NCBI RefSeq assembly: GCF_001949145.1
Contig: NW_019091600.1
Location: 687,395 to 751,394, forward strand
From: Acanthaster planci
Taxonomy: Eukaryota > Echinodermata > Asteroidea > Valvatida > Acanthasteridae
Direction: 5' to 3'
Length of the DNA: 64,000 bases
Part shown: one piece after another, positions 33,001 to 45,400 of the stretch
Layout of the letters: the number at the start of each line of letters is the position of its first letter
Position numbering within the stretch: the first letter of the stretch is position 1
The notes under the pieces: generated by a model
What the model saw: only the letters and a program-made list of their open reading frames with translations
What the model was told of the DNA's origin: nothing
The model's database searches: none
Program-made: the position numbers and the translations under genes

Positions 33001-36000
33001 GGAGTTGCAATGGACATAAAGATCTCCAACTCGTGGGACTGTAATTACTGTCTGAATCCAAGTGTTAAGTTTAAAGCTGGCATTGTGAAAAAAAAAATCC
33101 CATTTAATCTCGTGGTTAGACCTTGGAGCACTCTTGGCAGTCTACATGTATGTACTGAGCCCTGTTGATTGACTGTCTTTGCCTCTTGTTTGCAGGATGA
33201 CGCAGCGGGCGATCCACAGTGGTCAAGGGAGCAGATCATTGAGGCCAAGCTGAACTGTGGCGGGGTGGTCATTGGGCCGCACGAGGTGGACATTATGAGC
33301 AAGATGACCGTAGTGGTCTTTGAGGTCCTGGAGAGGGCCTGGAGCTCAATGGACTGTTCGCTGATTGACATGAAGATCGAGTTTGGAGTCAGTGCGGAGA
33401 CTGGTGAGAATGGTGTGATTTCTTAACCATATGCTGACGGGGAGCCAGGTTTCGGGCACATAGGCTTTATACATGAAAACTGGGAGCCCGAAACCGGACA
33501 AAAGAGCTAGGCCTTATAACAAAAGACTGTACTTGGAACAAAAAAAGACCGAGCTGCTGGGAATTGCTAGCATTTTTTTTTAGAGGAGGAAATCCGTCAT
33601 TGTTTTGAAAGATTATACCACTGTTTGTGGCATTCAGTGCGAGCAGATTACCACCATGGACAAAAGCACTCTAGCGCTCCAGCGATGAGTGATACAATAC
33701 CGCTGCTTGCTAATCTGGCCCCTGCCACCCACTTTGCCAGTTTCGGGAACAAAAGAAACTTATGTAACGCCTGGCTAAAATACTCGGGCATCAATAGATG
33801 TCGCCTGTTAGATTAGAGTAGCCACCAGACAGGCATTTATGTGGGTGTAAATGTCCATAAATGAATTTATGACTTTTTGAAGAATTTTGAAAACGAAAAA
33901 TCTTGAAAATCTCCCAGTTTTACGTCATGCAACTTCAAATTCCACCCGACAGCAAGTAGTTAAGGTTCACAATTGATGCATGGACATCAGGTGACCCCTT
34001 TTTAAATTATATGAATACCACAACAGATCTTTAGAATATCTTAGAATTGTGAGTTGTATGTTAAAATTTTTGATGTCAAAATGTTTTACTCCAGATCCAC
34101 AAACTTGTCAGAAATTGCCTCTTAACAGATGTAACTCTGAAAGATCTCTTTTGCTACACAAATGCCTTTTTTTCACCATAAAATGTCATTGTGGAACTGT
34201 GGATTTCTCCGGACTAGCTTGTGCATTGGTGGAAGACAGTGAAAACTTTGTTTCTTTCTTGGCCACATTTATCTCGCAGGCGAGATCCTTTTGGCGGACA
34301 TCATTGACAGCGATTCCTGGCGTCTGTGGCCCCAGGGAGACCGTCGTCTCATGAAGGACAAGCAGGTGTACCGTGACTTTAAGGAGGTGACTGATGAGGG
34401 GCTGCAGCAGGTCAAGCGCAACTTTCAGTGGGTTGCTGACCGACTGGATGTAAGCTTCGGTTTTTGCCTTATTAGACTAGCCTTGACCCTTTGTAAGAAT
34501 CTATCATAATAATGTTGAGGAATTTGCCGGAAATATCCTGGATCTTCTAAAATAGGCCAGGTTTGACAGAATTTTACAGAATGAACCTATTTGACTTTCA
34601 GACTGCACATGCTCAAAATACAATGTGTTGTAGGTCATTTGAGAAAATCAGTACACTGGGTTAGGTCAACCCTGTCGCAGTAGTCGTACGCCAACTTCCA
34701 TGCATTGAGCGTGGTCAGACTGATGTGACGTCTGGTACGTTTTTTTTTTTTATTCACGTGGGGCTTGATACCCCTTAGAAGTTACAATTCAAGGAATGTG
34801 CCATTGGTTCTTACTTATTTCAGTATTTGGAAGGACCCCAGAAGCTTTTTTAGCAAACAACACAGGAATACTGTTTCATTTTGCAGTCAGCAAAGCTGTT
34901 GTGGTCTGTGCAGCACACTTCCATGCTTATCCTCCACAAATCTGGAAATGATTGAAATGAAGAAAAGAATCATTTTCACTAAATGTTTTGCATCTTCAGA
35001 ATGTCTCCCTCAAAACACTTCAGTTTTGGCCTGAAATGCATGTCTTAAGCATTATCTCATAGACATTTCAACAGAGCCGAGTAGCTACAAATCCTGAGCT
35101 GAATCCCTGATAAGCTCACGAGTACCCTTCAAATGGCTCCCGTCTTTGCTAAGTAGTTTCTGCAGCTTTCTGTGCGTGACATGTTTGTATGGAGAGCATT
35201 GGCATTTCCAGCCAGCTAGCCAAAGGTACCCTGAAAGACGCCGTGTGTATCTATGCCCACAACAGGCACTCTTAATGGCTGTGGCTGTTTACCAAGAGAC
35301 ACTAACAGGTACAGCGAAAACTGAAGCCATTGCCAGAAATACCCCATGTGGACATGGCTTGACTTCCACAGACCTCTTTGTCAACAAATCAACAAATTTT
35401 CTCTCCTTCCTCCCTTTCCTGCAGTCCTTCATCCCGCCGCCCAAGGGCCAAGCCGTGGTCTTGATGGGCTCTCCCAGTGACATAGCCCATGGAGAGAAGA
35501 TCCGGGACCTGTGTCGTAGCTTTGGCTTCCCTTGCCACCTGCGGGTCACCTCCGCCCACAAGGGGACAGACGAAACATTGTACATTAAGGCCCAGTATGA
35601 AGGTGAACCACTTTGGAATTGTAATGAGTCATTGACAAAGATATTCCAACCACATCCACGTATAAAATGGCATGTGTAGAATTTGTGCCAATTTTTTTTG
35701 TCCTGCCAAAATGTCATTGCTTTGAACTTTTGTTTAAGGCGAAAGCAAAGTGATTTTTCATGTCTGGCACTGTTGTTTCATTGTGAGGACAAGGTTGCAG
35801 AGCTCAATTTTGAAAAATTGAGCTCTGCAACACTTGCCAATCAAGAGATTTTTTTTTTAGACCAAAGAAAATCCTTTTTTTTTTCTGGTTATTTTTTCCA
35901 TCCTCCTTTGAACTTTGTCTTTTAAAAAAATCTGAGTACCAACTCACCTTAGCATCAGAGAATAGTAACCCAAGGTCTTGTCTTGAATGATGGCTATAGC

Positions 36001-37635
36001 CATTTCATTTGTTGCTATATAGGGCCGAGACGCCACATACATTATGACATGCAGAGAAGAGATGGTAACCAATGTTCAGATGCTCTTTCCATAGGCATTT
36101 TTGTCAGTCACTGTACTAAATCTGCCAAAACCACCACTAACTAGGAACCTAATGGCCCATTATTTGTACTTCAAGTTTCAAGGGGTATAAACAACGTGTA
36201 CGTAAATAATAGTTGCTGAGCCCTTCCTCATTCCTTCAAAAGCTCTCCAAAAAAACGCACTGATTTTGAAGTACTGGTAACTAGGAGGAAATTAAGTATA
36301 GCCTCTATTTCCTCCTAATTATGCCCTCAAGGACAAAAAATGTATCCAAATCTCAACTTTTTTGGTACTTATCACAGCAACTGGGACCCCGACTGTCTTC
36401 ATCGCAGTAGCTGGTCGCAGTAACGGCCTTGGTCCCGTCCTGTCCGGTAACACCTCCTTCCCAGTCATCAACTGCCCACCGGTCAAGGCTGAATGGGGAC
36501 CCCAGGACATCTGGTCTTCACTGCGCCTGCCTTCAGGTAAGACTCTTCAAAGAAGTGTTGAGATTAGGCTTTGATCATACTTTGCAGAAAGGCAGATGCT
36601 AAGTGAAACTCGTGCTGTGAAATGGTGAAGATTTGCAGCTGTGCATCGGTCCAAGGTTTGTCTTGTCAGGTTCAAAAATTTTGTGGTAAATGTCACAACG
36701 TTGACTTATTCTTTCTTTGACCAAGCAGCATTGTTGAGGTTTGGACCCAGTTTCTGTCATTTAGTGTGAAATTAGTTTTATCAGGGTTCCCAAAGTCATG
36801 GAAAATCCTGTGAGAAAAACTTGTGATGGGAAGCCATTGAAATTGGGGAGAAAAAAAAGGGTTGTCCTTGAATCTGTTGTTGGAGAAAAAAGTCCTGAGA
36901 ACCATGGAAATCAGGACCAAGCCTGCGTGAATTTGTGGGTGAAAGGGGTGCGTTCTAAGAAGCTTTGGTGCTTTGTAATAGCATGCCGTCTCTTGTCTGC
37001 ACGTGGAGTACATAATGCTGTATTTGTCTGTTAAGCCCTGTTATATTGAGCAAGCTTCTCTTTTCGACAGTAGTTGTATGTTGGATAGAGCAAAATATTG
37101 TGTGGACTGGATTTGTTACTTTTTCATCAAGTGTCCGATATTTAGAATCACAGCAGTACGTTATAACGTGTCACTTGGTGGTGGTGTTATATGTATATAT
37201 TGAAATGTAGGTTATTTGCAATTTAAGTGTTTATGCATGTGTGCAAACTTTTCCTCAGATCAATTGATTTCCTTGTTTTTCTCTTCACAGTCTCGCCATT
37301 GTAAAACACTGTGCAGTCTTGTAAAGATTAGAATTTGGGAATATTGGAATATTTTCTCAAGTTATCCAGTGCGACTGATTTGAACTCTGATCTTTCTCAT
37401 CGTCCCCGCTGGACTAGTCTACTCTCAAGTCATACTTTCCATTGCCATGTTCGTTTTCTCTGCAGGTCTCGGTTGCAGCACTGTCCTGTCACCTGACGGT
37501 GCAGCCTGGTGCGCAGCCCAGATGCTGTCCCTCACCGATCACGTCATCTGGAGCACCATCCGTGCCCGGCAGATGAACATCTGGCTGTCCCTCAAGGAAG
37601 CCGACAAGAAACTGTGTGCATCCGACACAAACTAA
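27045..37635 (+). CDS. PAICS: PAICS, bifunctional SAICAR synthetase / AIR carboxylase (exons joined)
   Basis: Cytosolic enzyme that carboxylates AIR to CAIR and then condenses CAIR with aspartate to SAICAR in de novo purine synthesis. Exons 27045-27051, 31845-32036, 32493-32671, 33196-33403, 34280-34449, 35425-35602, 36378-36536 and 37466-37635 join in phase to 420 residues (human 425). The SAICAR synthetase domain (about 5-255) shows [47 protein letters not shown] and [10 protein letters not shown]. The class II PurE-type carboxylase domain (about 262-420) shows [45 protein letters not shown] and LGCSTVLSP. All exon boundaries fit the protein. It is divergent from PPAT and appears intact. 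Confidence 0.97.
27175..28556. mobile_element. Non-autonomous element with terminal inverted repeats in PAICS intron 1
   Basis: The left end reads aatgggtccggacaactcga. The right end, reverse-complemented, reads aatggatgtcggacaattcg. Both arms (about 100-130 bases) are built from repeated motifs like acaactcgac and cgaccgttgagat. The interior has no long ORF. It resembles a foldback or MITE-type DNA element. No target-site duplication is evident. Confidence 0.7.
28577..28675. mobile_element. Small palindromic (MITE-like) element
   Basis: The left arm (gctaggtccc followed by ttatttttgcctttactgt) and the right arm (acagtaggaggcaaaatta followed by gggacctggc) are imperfect reverse complements around an 18-base loop. 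It lies just right of the TIR element. Confidence 0.7.
31845..32036 (+). CDS. PAICS: PAICS coding exon 2
   Basis: 192 bases from 'gtgttcag' to ATT G|gtaaga. It encodes [20 protein letters not shown] through [20 protein letters not shown], the nucleotide-binding start of the SAICAR synthetase domain. Confidence 0.96.
32493..32671 (+). CDS. PAICS: PAICS coding exon 3
   Basis: 179 bases from 'atggcaacag' to AAG|gtgggt. It encodes [20 protein letters not shown] and PGVEEGYRF, conserved SAICAR synthetase motifs. The acceptor lacks a strong pyrimidine tract, but phase and homology fix it. Confidence 0.94.
33196..33403 (+). CDS. PAICS: PAICS coding exon 4
   Basis: 208 bases from 'gtttgcag' to G|gtgaga. 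It encodes [20 protein letters not shown] through [17 protein letters not shown], including the conserved DMKIEFG. Confidence 0.96.
33462..33945 (+). repeat. Interspersed repeat family B, copy 2
   Basis: Same-orientation homologue of 13985-14492, sharing gggagcccgaaac, aatccgtcattgttttgaaa, atcaatagatgtcgcctgtt and catgcaacttc near the end. It lies in PAICS intron 4. Confidence 0.85.
34280..34449 (+). CDS. PAICS: PAICS coding exon 5
   Basis: 170 bases from 'ttatctcgcag' to GAT|gtaagc. It encodes [20 protein letters not shown] and ends [11 protein letters not shown], the end of the SAICAR synthetase domain. Confidence 0.96.
35425..35602 (+). CDS. PAICS: PAICS coding exon 6 (start of AIR carboxylase)
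   Basis: 178 bases from 'tttcctgcag' to G|gtgaac. It encodes [20 protein letters not shown] and [20 protein letters not shown]. It starts the carboxylase domain after a short linker. Confidence 0.96.
35794..35831. repeat. Near-perfect 38-bp palindrome
   Basis: gttgcagagctcaatttt (35794-35811) and its exact reverse complement (35814-35831) are separated by two bases. It lies in PAICS intron 6. Confidence 0.93.
36378..36536 (+). CDS. PAICS: PAICS coding exon 7
   Basis: 159 bases from 'ttatcacag' to G|gtaaga. It encodes [20 protein letters not shown] and [15 protein letters not shown]. It carries the glycine-rich active-site loop of the carboxylase. Confidence 0.96.
37466..37635 (+). CDS. PAICS: PAICS coding exon 8 (C-terminus and stop)
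   Basis: 170 bases from 'ttctctgcag' to TAA at 37633. It encodes [20 protein letters not shown] and ends [15 protein letters not shown]. The last residues diverge, as is usual for the family. Confidence 0.96.
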
Positions 37636-39333
37636 GTCCTTCCAGCTCTCTCACCTTTGCCAGTGACAATGCACTAGGTTGTGGCCTCCCATTGCATTCC
37701 ATAGGCATTGGGAACCCCACATACAATTCTCTGAATTTTATTTTGAATGTAATTTGCACAATGAAGAAGTGACTCGTAAATGGAATAATGAATTGAATTG
37801 TTTAATGAGGGGCAGACATATTATTCATGATCACGCTTAAGAATTCATCACCAATTCCTGAAGAAAAATGTACAGAAACAAAGTGTAATTGTATTCATAA
37901 ATTTCCAGCTTAAAGTCTTGTTGAAGCCGTCAAACAAAATAACTGGCCCTTCACAATGTTCAAGACAACAGTTGGCACATTGCTCTCAGCAACACTGGCG
38001 ATGTACACAGTTTGCTTATGCGTGTGTTGGCCTACACAGAGCCCCCCACAATGCCGCACAGCATGGGGTAAGCAGTCCATGCCCTCTGCAGGCGCCATCA
38101 AGGCACTGCCAGGACCGGAAAGCAACTCCTATATGCACAGCAATTTCATGACTGTACCTCGTTCACATTCCTGATTGAGAGATGAATTGTGCATATTCCA
38201 TGCATCATCATGTGCCAGTTGCTGTTTTAGCTGTCTATCGGGTGTGAGTGCAAGGATCTGCGCACAAGTCAAATCCATTTGTAGTAGACTGTTCTGAGTG
38301 TACCTTGTTGACACTTTACTACGAGTGTGTACATTTTGTGAAGCAATTGTTAAAGTGTTGTGGAGGTAGTATGTGTGTTCAAACATTGCCCTAGCTATCT
38401 GTGAAAAGATGACGGCACGCAGAGATATTTTTCCTACACTTTACAAGTTGCCATGTGTAGGAGGCGTGGCGAGACTAATTTGATGTGATTAATTTTTGGC
38501 AGATCACTCTGGGATCAAGTTTAGCAACTTCTAATGTTTTAGGGAGCTACTATTGAATGCTTTCAAATCATGTTATTTTTGTACATCAGCCACTGAGCCA
38601 TCCCTTCAAAAGATCCATTGGAAGACACGAGTTTTATTGGTAGATGAGTTTCCTTTGCCTATGGGAACACTGAAATCTTCACTGAAATATTGGGTCATCA
38701 TTTTCTCTGAAATGGAACAGACATTGATAGTCACTGATTGGTGGATGTATTTTGTGTCTTGACGTGTACAATGTAACATTTACACAAAGTTGTATTTTCG
38801 AGTGTTGTGGCTGTGAAGCCTTTGGTGCCCTAACTTGAGGATTATAAAACAGGGTAAAGTTTAGTAATCTTTCTGTGAAGTAGTGAATTAGCTCTTCTAA
38901 TATCACTGTAAAGTGATTGAATTTGGCTTGTCTGTCTTTTTTGGGTGGAGAATTTAGTAATATTTTTGTTTTGCACCAAAGTAACCATCCGTTTGCACTG
39001 GTAAAGTTTCAGCCACCTGTGTCACTGCATAAGCATTGATAAAAGTTGTAGTACTGTATTACGTATCTTGTTACGAAGTGAAACACTGAGGTAGATCTAA
39101 GATGAAAGAAATTAAAGTCACATGTTGAAATGCATTTCCTTGGGTACATGAGAATATGGCCACTGCGTTTGTCAGTAGATGGTGCATTTCTGGTCCCGAT
39201 ATTAATGAGAAAAAAAGGTGAATGGAAAGCCTCTTAATACTTTCATCTATACCTAAGCGTCCTAAGAAAAATAAATTAAAAAAAATTAAAAAGAGATTTC
39301 TGACACCGTACTGTAATCATTAGATGACTCTGA

Positions 39334-39339
39334 AATAAA
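39334..39339 (+). terminator. Candidate PAICS polyadenylation signal
   Basis: AATAAA 1.7 kb after the PAICS stop. I saw no earlier canonical signal downstream of the stop; AATAAT-type variants occur earlier. Confidence 0.35.
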
Positions 39340-39864
39340 CTTGTTTTCACTCGCCTTCATGCAAACATCGTTTGTTGTCGTTTTCTCTTCAGTTCAAATT
39401 GCCAAAGCAAGACCAGTAGCTTTTCCAAGGCAGTCCCCAGGAGGCATGTTGCTACATGTACAGTGGAACACTGGTGGAACAACGTCCTTGGGACTTCACA
39501 AATTACTTCGGTATAATACTTACCGTGTACATGTATTATATTAATGGAAAACAAAGAAAAAGCGTTGGGACCTAAAACTGTCCTCGTTATAAATGTGACC
39601 ATGTAGGGCTTCTTGTTTTGTGTTCGACAGTATTTTGTTTTGGGCGGTTGTGTGCTTGTTTTTCGATTGAAAGCACCGTTATTTTGGAAACAGTACATGC
39701 ACTACCGCACTAACCTTGGGAGTGAGGATTCTTTTACAAATTAAACAATCTGGACAGTCGTTTTTTAAATAGAAAATACATTTTGTCTCCCTGGACCCAA
39801 GACTTACATACGCCACTGGCAAGACCACAGCATTTCAGAGCCTGCAAACCAATTGCATTGCATT

Positions 39865-39911
39865 TTTGGGTGGCAAACAAGCAGTGCATTCTATTGAAAA
39901 AGTGTACCAGT
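39865..39911 (+). repeat. Short repeat shared with 45382-45425
   Basis: tggcaaacaagcagtgcatt followed by ctat...agtgtaccagt recurs at 45382-45425 with few changes. The family is unknown. Confidence 0.6.
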
Positions 39912-40788
39912 AAAATAAACTCAAGTCATCTTTTCTCATAGTATTGCATGTGGAGTAGGAATTTTTCCAGAAAGTTTGAGTCTACCAAGAAAAGAACAGA
40001 ATTGTTTCCACAAACGTCAGATACACTCGAGTCTGAGGTCGTAAATAATCTGAATCAGGATTTGAAGTGTATCCTGTGTTCACCAGTCAATGACTTTTTT
40101 CAGTCTGATAACTGGCGCCCGATAAAACCTGAAGTTTGAGGACAATTTTTACTAGCCATTTGTATTTCTCGAAATGTTTCTTGTGCTCCCATAAGATAAG
40201 AGAATACGTTCTGGGAAAAAAGGTCTACCGGTTCACCTCTTAGCTGGTTCATTCGTTTGTCATCCAGTCCCTTGATGTAATGACTAAAAACGATTAATTA
40301 TTACCCATTTGACCACACTTCTGCAAGTTGCAAAAATTAGAGGGCGCTAGACCTATACTTCCATGACGACTGACAACTCTCTCTCTGGTTTTTTTTTTTA
40401 TTTTTATAATTTGGGTACTCAGCAGACCATGTGCCCTCACTGGCTTCATAGGCTAGTGCACACAAGTAAATAATTTATGACCTCATCAGCACATTAGCCT
40501 GTTTATGGCTTGGTCCCCGTCCGGTTTGTAAGTGACTTCATCGTACACGTAGACGCAGCACTGATTGCGGGCGAACTTTAAAGTTGGGCGTTAACTTCCG
40601 GCTCCATGTCACTATGTGCAGTGGGCGTTGTTTAAACTGAAGTGACGTCAGACTGTATCTAGCTAGCTTCTTGGGCCTATGGGCCCATTCACTTCCCAGA
40701 TTCGCCCTTGCAATGGCTATGGCTGCATCCCAATTACTTAATTACTGCCGGCCACAATATGTTTGCGCATGGATTCCACAAGGGCCAG

Positions 40789-41446
40789 TGTACGTTTCAT
40801 TCATTCGTTTTTTAAATTAAAACGAATATCACACAACCAAACCCAAGTCGTCTTCCGTTTTTTGATTTGCAAACGAAAAACGAAGAAAAAAGACGGAGAA
40901 TTCGTTTCTTGTTTTTCCTGTTGCAAACGAAAACAAAACCAATCTTGTTTTAAATTTTAATCCCTCGAAATTTTGAGGAGGTGTCATGGACGTCTTTCAG
41001 CACTTCTCAAGATAAAAGTTGCCTTTGAGCAGACAAGAAATTTCCTTGTGAGTTGCTCCTTTTACTTTATGAGCAACGAATTCTTTGTATTTCTGTAGTT
41101 CAGCCATGTTTGATTTAATGGCTTACAAAGACGTTTCTTACCTTACGCAATGAAAAATGGAACGATTTTTCATACTTGGGGCAATAGATTACGCTGTTGT
41201 TCGTTTTCACTTAAAAAATAACGAAAAGGAACGTGATTATCATTTTTGATTTTCAAATGAAAGGGAAAAGACTTTTTTTTATTTATACTTTCCTTTTTTC
41301 CATTTTTATTTTCACATCAAAAAAATGAGGAAGGACTAGTTTTCGATTTCCATTTTCGTTTTCAAATCTAAAATCGGAAAACAACTTGTTTTTTGGTTGT
41401 TTGATGTTCGTTCTCAAATCGAAAAACGAATGAACGAAACGTACGC
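40789..41446. mobile_element. Foldback element with long inverted arms
   Basis: The left arm starts gtacgtttcattcattcg. The right arm ends cgaatgaacgaaacgtac, its near-exact complement. Homology extends more than 100 bases inward through aaacgaa-rich blocks (acacaaccaaac opposite gtttgatgttcg and ttggttg). It has no credible ORF. Confidence 0.78.
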
Positions 41447-41602
41447 GGACCCACCAGCTTACGGCTAGTCTCATTTCCCATGCGATTTCTGGCCACAGCA
41501 AAGTATAATCGAGCCTACTATTCTGTTACATTGAATATGGGGCTGTGGCGTCTTTAAAGTGGGGGCGGAGGTGATGAAATTACAAGACACAGGCAATTAA
41601 GG

Positions 41603-41947
41603 AGGTGTGCTGAAAGGCTCTGGCGAAGACACTGTACAACGTCTAGCAGAGATGTGTTCCAGTATTTCAGAAATAAGAAAACAAATGTGGTCTTTCAGGC
41701 CTGTAAGGATTATTACTCTAGCGAGATTAACGATTGCTATGGGGATCAAAAGAAAATATATGGCGTTGTTAATTCTCTGCTGAAGCCAAGTAGAAATGAT
41801 GAGTTTCCTACTTGTTCTTCGGAAAGTGACCTGGCTAATGACTTTAATAGCCATTTCACTTATAAAATCATTAAAATCGGGGTTGATTTGGAGAGTCAGG
41901 CTCCTGTTGGTGATGTTTTATGTAAAATTTGTTCATACCAGCGATAG
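41603..41947 (+). mobile_element. CR1/Jockey-type non-LTR retrotransposon fragment
   Basis: One open frame encodes RCAERLWRRH, QACKDYYSSEINDCYGDQKK, IYGVVNSLL and ESDLANDFNSHFTYKI. This matches the linker between endonuclease and reverse transcriptase in Jockey/CR1/RTE-like ORF2 proteins (typically ...A.R.YY...I....GD.KK.W...N.LL.......LA..FN.FF..KI). The endonuclease and reverse transcriptase themselves are missing, so it is a dead fragment. Confidence 0.72.
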
Positions 41948-42418
41948 AAAGGAACGAGCACTGGAAAGACCAAGTTCATTTACCAAACAACACCGGGAAA
42001 TGTAACTATGCACTCGGAAAGAATTTGTGTAGCAAACTCCGACACATCTGCCTCGTCGCTCCATTCCAGTATACTTGGACTTTTTGTGGTATGACTGTCG
42101 ACTCGTATAAAAAACACGACTTTCGTTGGCTGTATGCAAAATTCTCAGCGAAGAATGCTGTCACTGACCATTGTAATCGGTTGAGCTGACGTCACAAACG
42201 TCAAAGCAAAATCCATTTAACCCGAGAAAATTCATCCATCACCCATCGTTGTCCGTGATCCTAATATTGTACCGGTTTGCTTTTACGAGTAAGGGGCATT
42301 GTGGGCACCTATTGTGTAACTTGGGAGCGGAAACAGTTGGCATTGGGGTGTGTTCACCGATTCGCATTGGTAAATTTAGTTTGAGACGAGTTCACGGGGA
42401 AGGTGACGCTCTTCCAAC

Positions 42419-42430
42419 ATGGTGACTAAG
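42419..42430 (+). CDS. HYR membrane protein coding exon 1 (tentative)
   Basis: ATGGTGACTAAG|gtaggg codes MVTK in a good context (ccaacATGG) and joins exon 2 in phase 0. Exon 2 has no ATG, so an upstream start exon is required. This one is the best candidate, but homology cannot support four codons. Confidence 0.5.
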
Positions 42431-45400
42431 GTAGGGGTACAAGTTTAATTTCGTTTGTAAACGCAACTTGCACGGCGACAGCATAATATAGACAGCGCAA
42501 TACATGTATACCTTCGGCTCCTGTTTGCATATTTGATGGAGTAAAATGATCAGCATACTTTAATTGTCAAGTCCCCTTCCTGACCCGCGCCGTCGTGCAC
42601 TCCTGTGTACGTATAAGAGATTCACCTTACCGCTGGCGTTGAACATAATCTAAGTTGTCACCTTTTTGCTTTAAACAAAACCTTTCTGCTGAGTATGACT
42701 ATGAACATTTCTAAAAAAAAATGCCCCCTCCCCGGCTAGATATTTTGTGCAAAGAAAGATCTAAGGGTGTAGACAAACTTGCAGAGAATAAACTCGTTAT
42801 GTGGTGAAGTGGCTTGGGATCGGGATATAAAAGGGAAGTGAACTTGATGCCAATACGCCCGTAGTAATTCAAGGTTTGGGTAACTTCAGGCCTCGACTAC
42901 TGAAGGGGCCATTTGTAGTTTTGCCTGTAGATCAACCATAACATAGGGGGGAAATAACCATGGTTTTGTTTATTATGACGATTGTAGAATAGAATTCTTG
43001 TCCCATGTGGCATTTTCACCGTCCAAATCTTTCTTACTCAGGGTCCTAATTGCTTTATAATTGCTCCTTTTTTCCACTCTGGAACCACCGGCTTTAAGCT
43101 ACTGCTTACAAGCTTGAAACTTGGCTACTTAAAGGTTGAAATGATATGTTCTGCCGTTTGCTCAAAGTAACGGCGAGTTAAAACGGAAGAATGTATTTGT
43201 TGACCATCTGGCGATTTTAAATACGGCGAGTTAAAACGGAAGAATGTATTTGTTGACCATCTGGCGATTTTAAATACACGTATAAAACCGCTCGACGGTT
43301 TCAGAATTCAGAAAAGACGTTTCTAAGTACATGTACTTTATAAACGACCGTGATATTACTTACAAATCTGTTTACTATTTTACACTGAAAGCTTTTTATC
43401 AGAAAATCCGTGTTGTGTAAAGTGTGATGTCCATTATTCCTGGCATCTGAGGCCTATGTTAAACCAAAATGGCACGCGATACCTCTTTAGCGTCATATAC
43501 TTACAACGTGTAGATTTCTTACTGTGAGACTAATCGGCGGCAACTAACAAAATAAGTTTTCCGTCTTTTTATTCAATTCATGCATCAGTTGCAGTCCCAA
43601 GCAAAGAAGCCCCGTTGGGTGTGTCCACGTTGTATTTTTGTTTTCCTTATAAAAAGTTTTATTGTCCGAGTTTTTAGCGTGCCCACGTGCACTTACACAC
43701 ACGCGCACAACGGGATATCAAAACAGTATACGACCGATGGACTTTTGGAGAACTAAAAAATGTTGCAGTCATTTGTATAATCATTACCATCAATACGAAA
43801 ATCGATTAATAACCTGATGCGCACACAAACTTCAAATCAGAAGCATAACTAAAGTGATTGTGCATGGCAGCCATTTTTGCTAGAGGTTTTTATCCTCAGA
43901 GATACGCATGGGTACTCGTCTAACAAAAGATGGCAGCCTCACACAACCTCTGTTGGCTGAATTCTGGGCGTACCCACTCAGAAGGGCATATTTTTTTCCG
44001 AGGGGCAAAAGGCAAATGAACTACCTGGAGTTGTACATGTATACATAAACTTAGTTTGTGTACATTTATAAATGTAAAATGGGGCAGAGCACAGACTTCA
44101 CTCTGCTTCAAATCTATTGTGACCAACCTGTGTGACACTGAGGACTTTGTTAGGTGCTTGTACCTATAACTATCCATAGAACTTGCACTCATTGGAAAAT
44201 CTGCATCACCAATCTGTAACGAGCTTTCTGTTTTTGTCAAATACACGTATTTGTGAAAACGATGCACTATATCGACCGACCTTGAACAAAATATCTTTGA
44301 AAGAGTATGAGGTGTATTTGGCCTAAATACCCCCCCCCTCATGAGATTGAGAGTTCATTGATGCAACATAATAAAAAGAGATACCGGTATCTTTAGATCT
44401 GTCCCCATTTTTTGGATGGCCTTTTAAAAAATGTACAGAGATATTTAGATACAATCATTTTCGACTTAGCTGAGAAAGTTGTAGTGCCAATAAGAAATAA
44501 GGCCGATTCAAGTAAGTAAAGTGAAGTGAAGGACGTTGGCGATAAAGTGCTGTGCGCCCCTTTGTGGTACTTATCATACTGACCTACTAAAGACCTGAAG
44601 ATAATCTGAAAATAATACACATGCTTACATCGCAAAAGGGCGCCAAATAGTCTGGCACCTCTGTCCTTGAAATGTTGTTCATGTTATTGCGCGCCTTCTT
44701 CACATTTTAATAAAAACCACGTGGCGAAAAATTACGTTCGGTGGAAACATAGACGAGAAGGAGAAAAACAACTCCAGGTCTATGGTGAAAAGAAAAAAAG
44801 AGGCCCATCATCCATGTCGTCCCCATGTTAGGGTGCAAGCACTGACTAATGTCATGATTAACTAATCGTTGATGTTTGTTGTCTCAACAGAGAGATAATT
44901 TCGAGCTTGACTTCAGCCTCGACCCTGTGTATGAATACCGTGATCCACGGGGTTTTCGAGGATCGAGGTATATGTTTACATTTTAACTTATAGCAAAGTT
45001 TACTGTATAAAGTCACTTGTTAGGACTACCGTAAATGAATTTGGCTTGTGTTCTGAATAACCCTAGAACTGTGGGGTGAAATGTCCGCCGCGCTCCCATG
45101 ATTGCTGCGTGGGAGTGCGGACTGTGCGGTGGACGATGAGCCGAGTTAAAGCAAGGTAAGCGCGGGGGCTTTCGACCGGGGAGAGATTTCGACCGCCCGT
45201 TATCATGGAGTCAATGAAATACATAGACCTATTGGCATGATTGGGGGTGTGCTCTGCGGGTGAATTCTGTAGTCTGGTCGTATGGGTAGTTCTATATATT
45301 CTGCTATGGAGATTTCAATGATTCTACGTTGGATTATGCCTTGCAAACAAATCAGGCAGTCCTTTTTTGACACGGCATAATGGGTTTGGATGGCAAACAA

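Larger units (their letters stand above)
32037..37465 (+). other. PAICS introns 2-7
   Basis: Introns are 32037-32492, 32672-33195, 33404-34279, 34450-35424, 35603-36377 and 36537-37465. Intron 4 carries interspersed repeat family B copy 2 and intron 6 carries an 18-bp palindrome. No other gene was recognised. Confidence 0.7.
37636..42418. other. PAICS 3' region and intergenic DNA before the HYR gene
   Basis: Probable PAICS 3' UTR to about 39350, with AATAAA at 39334-39339. Then come a foldback element and a retrotransposon fragment. No supported gene was found. Confidence 0.6.
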
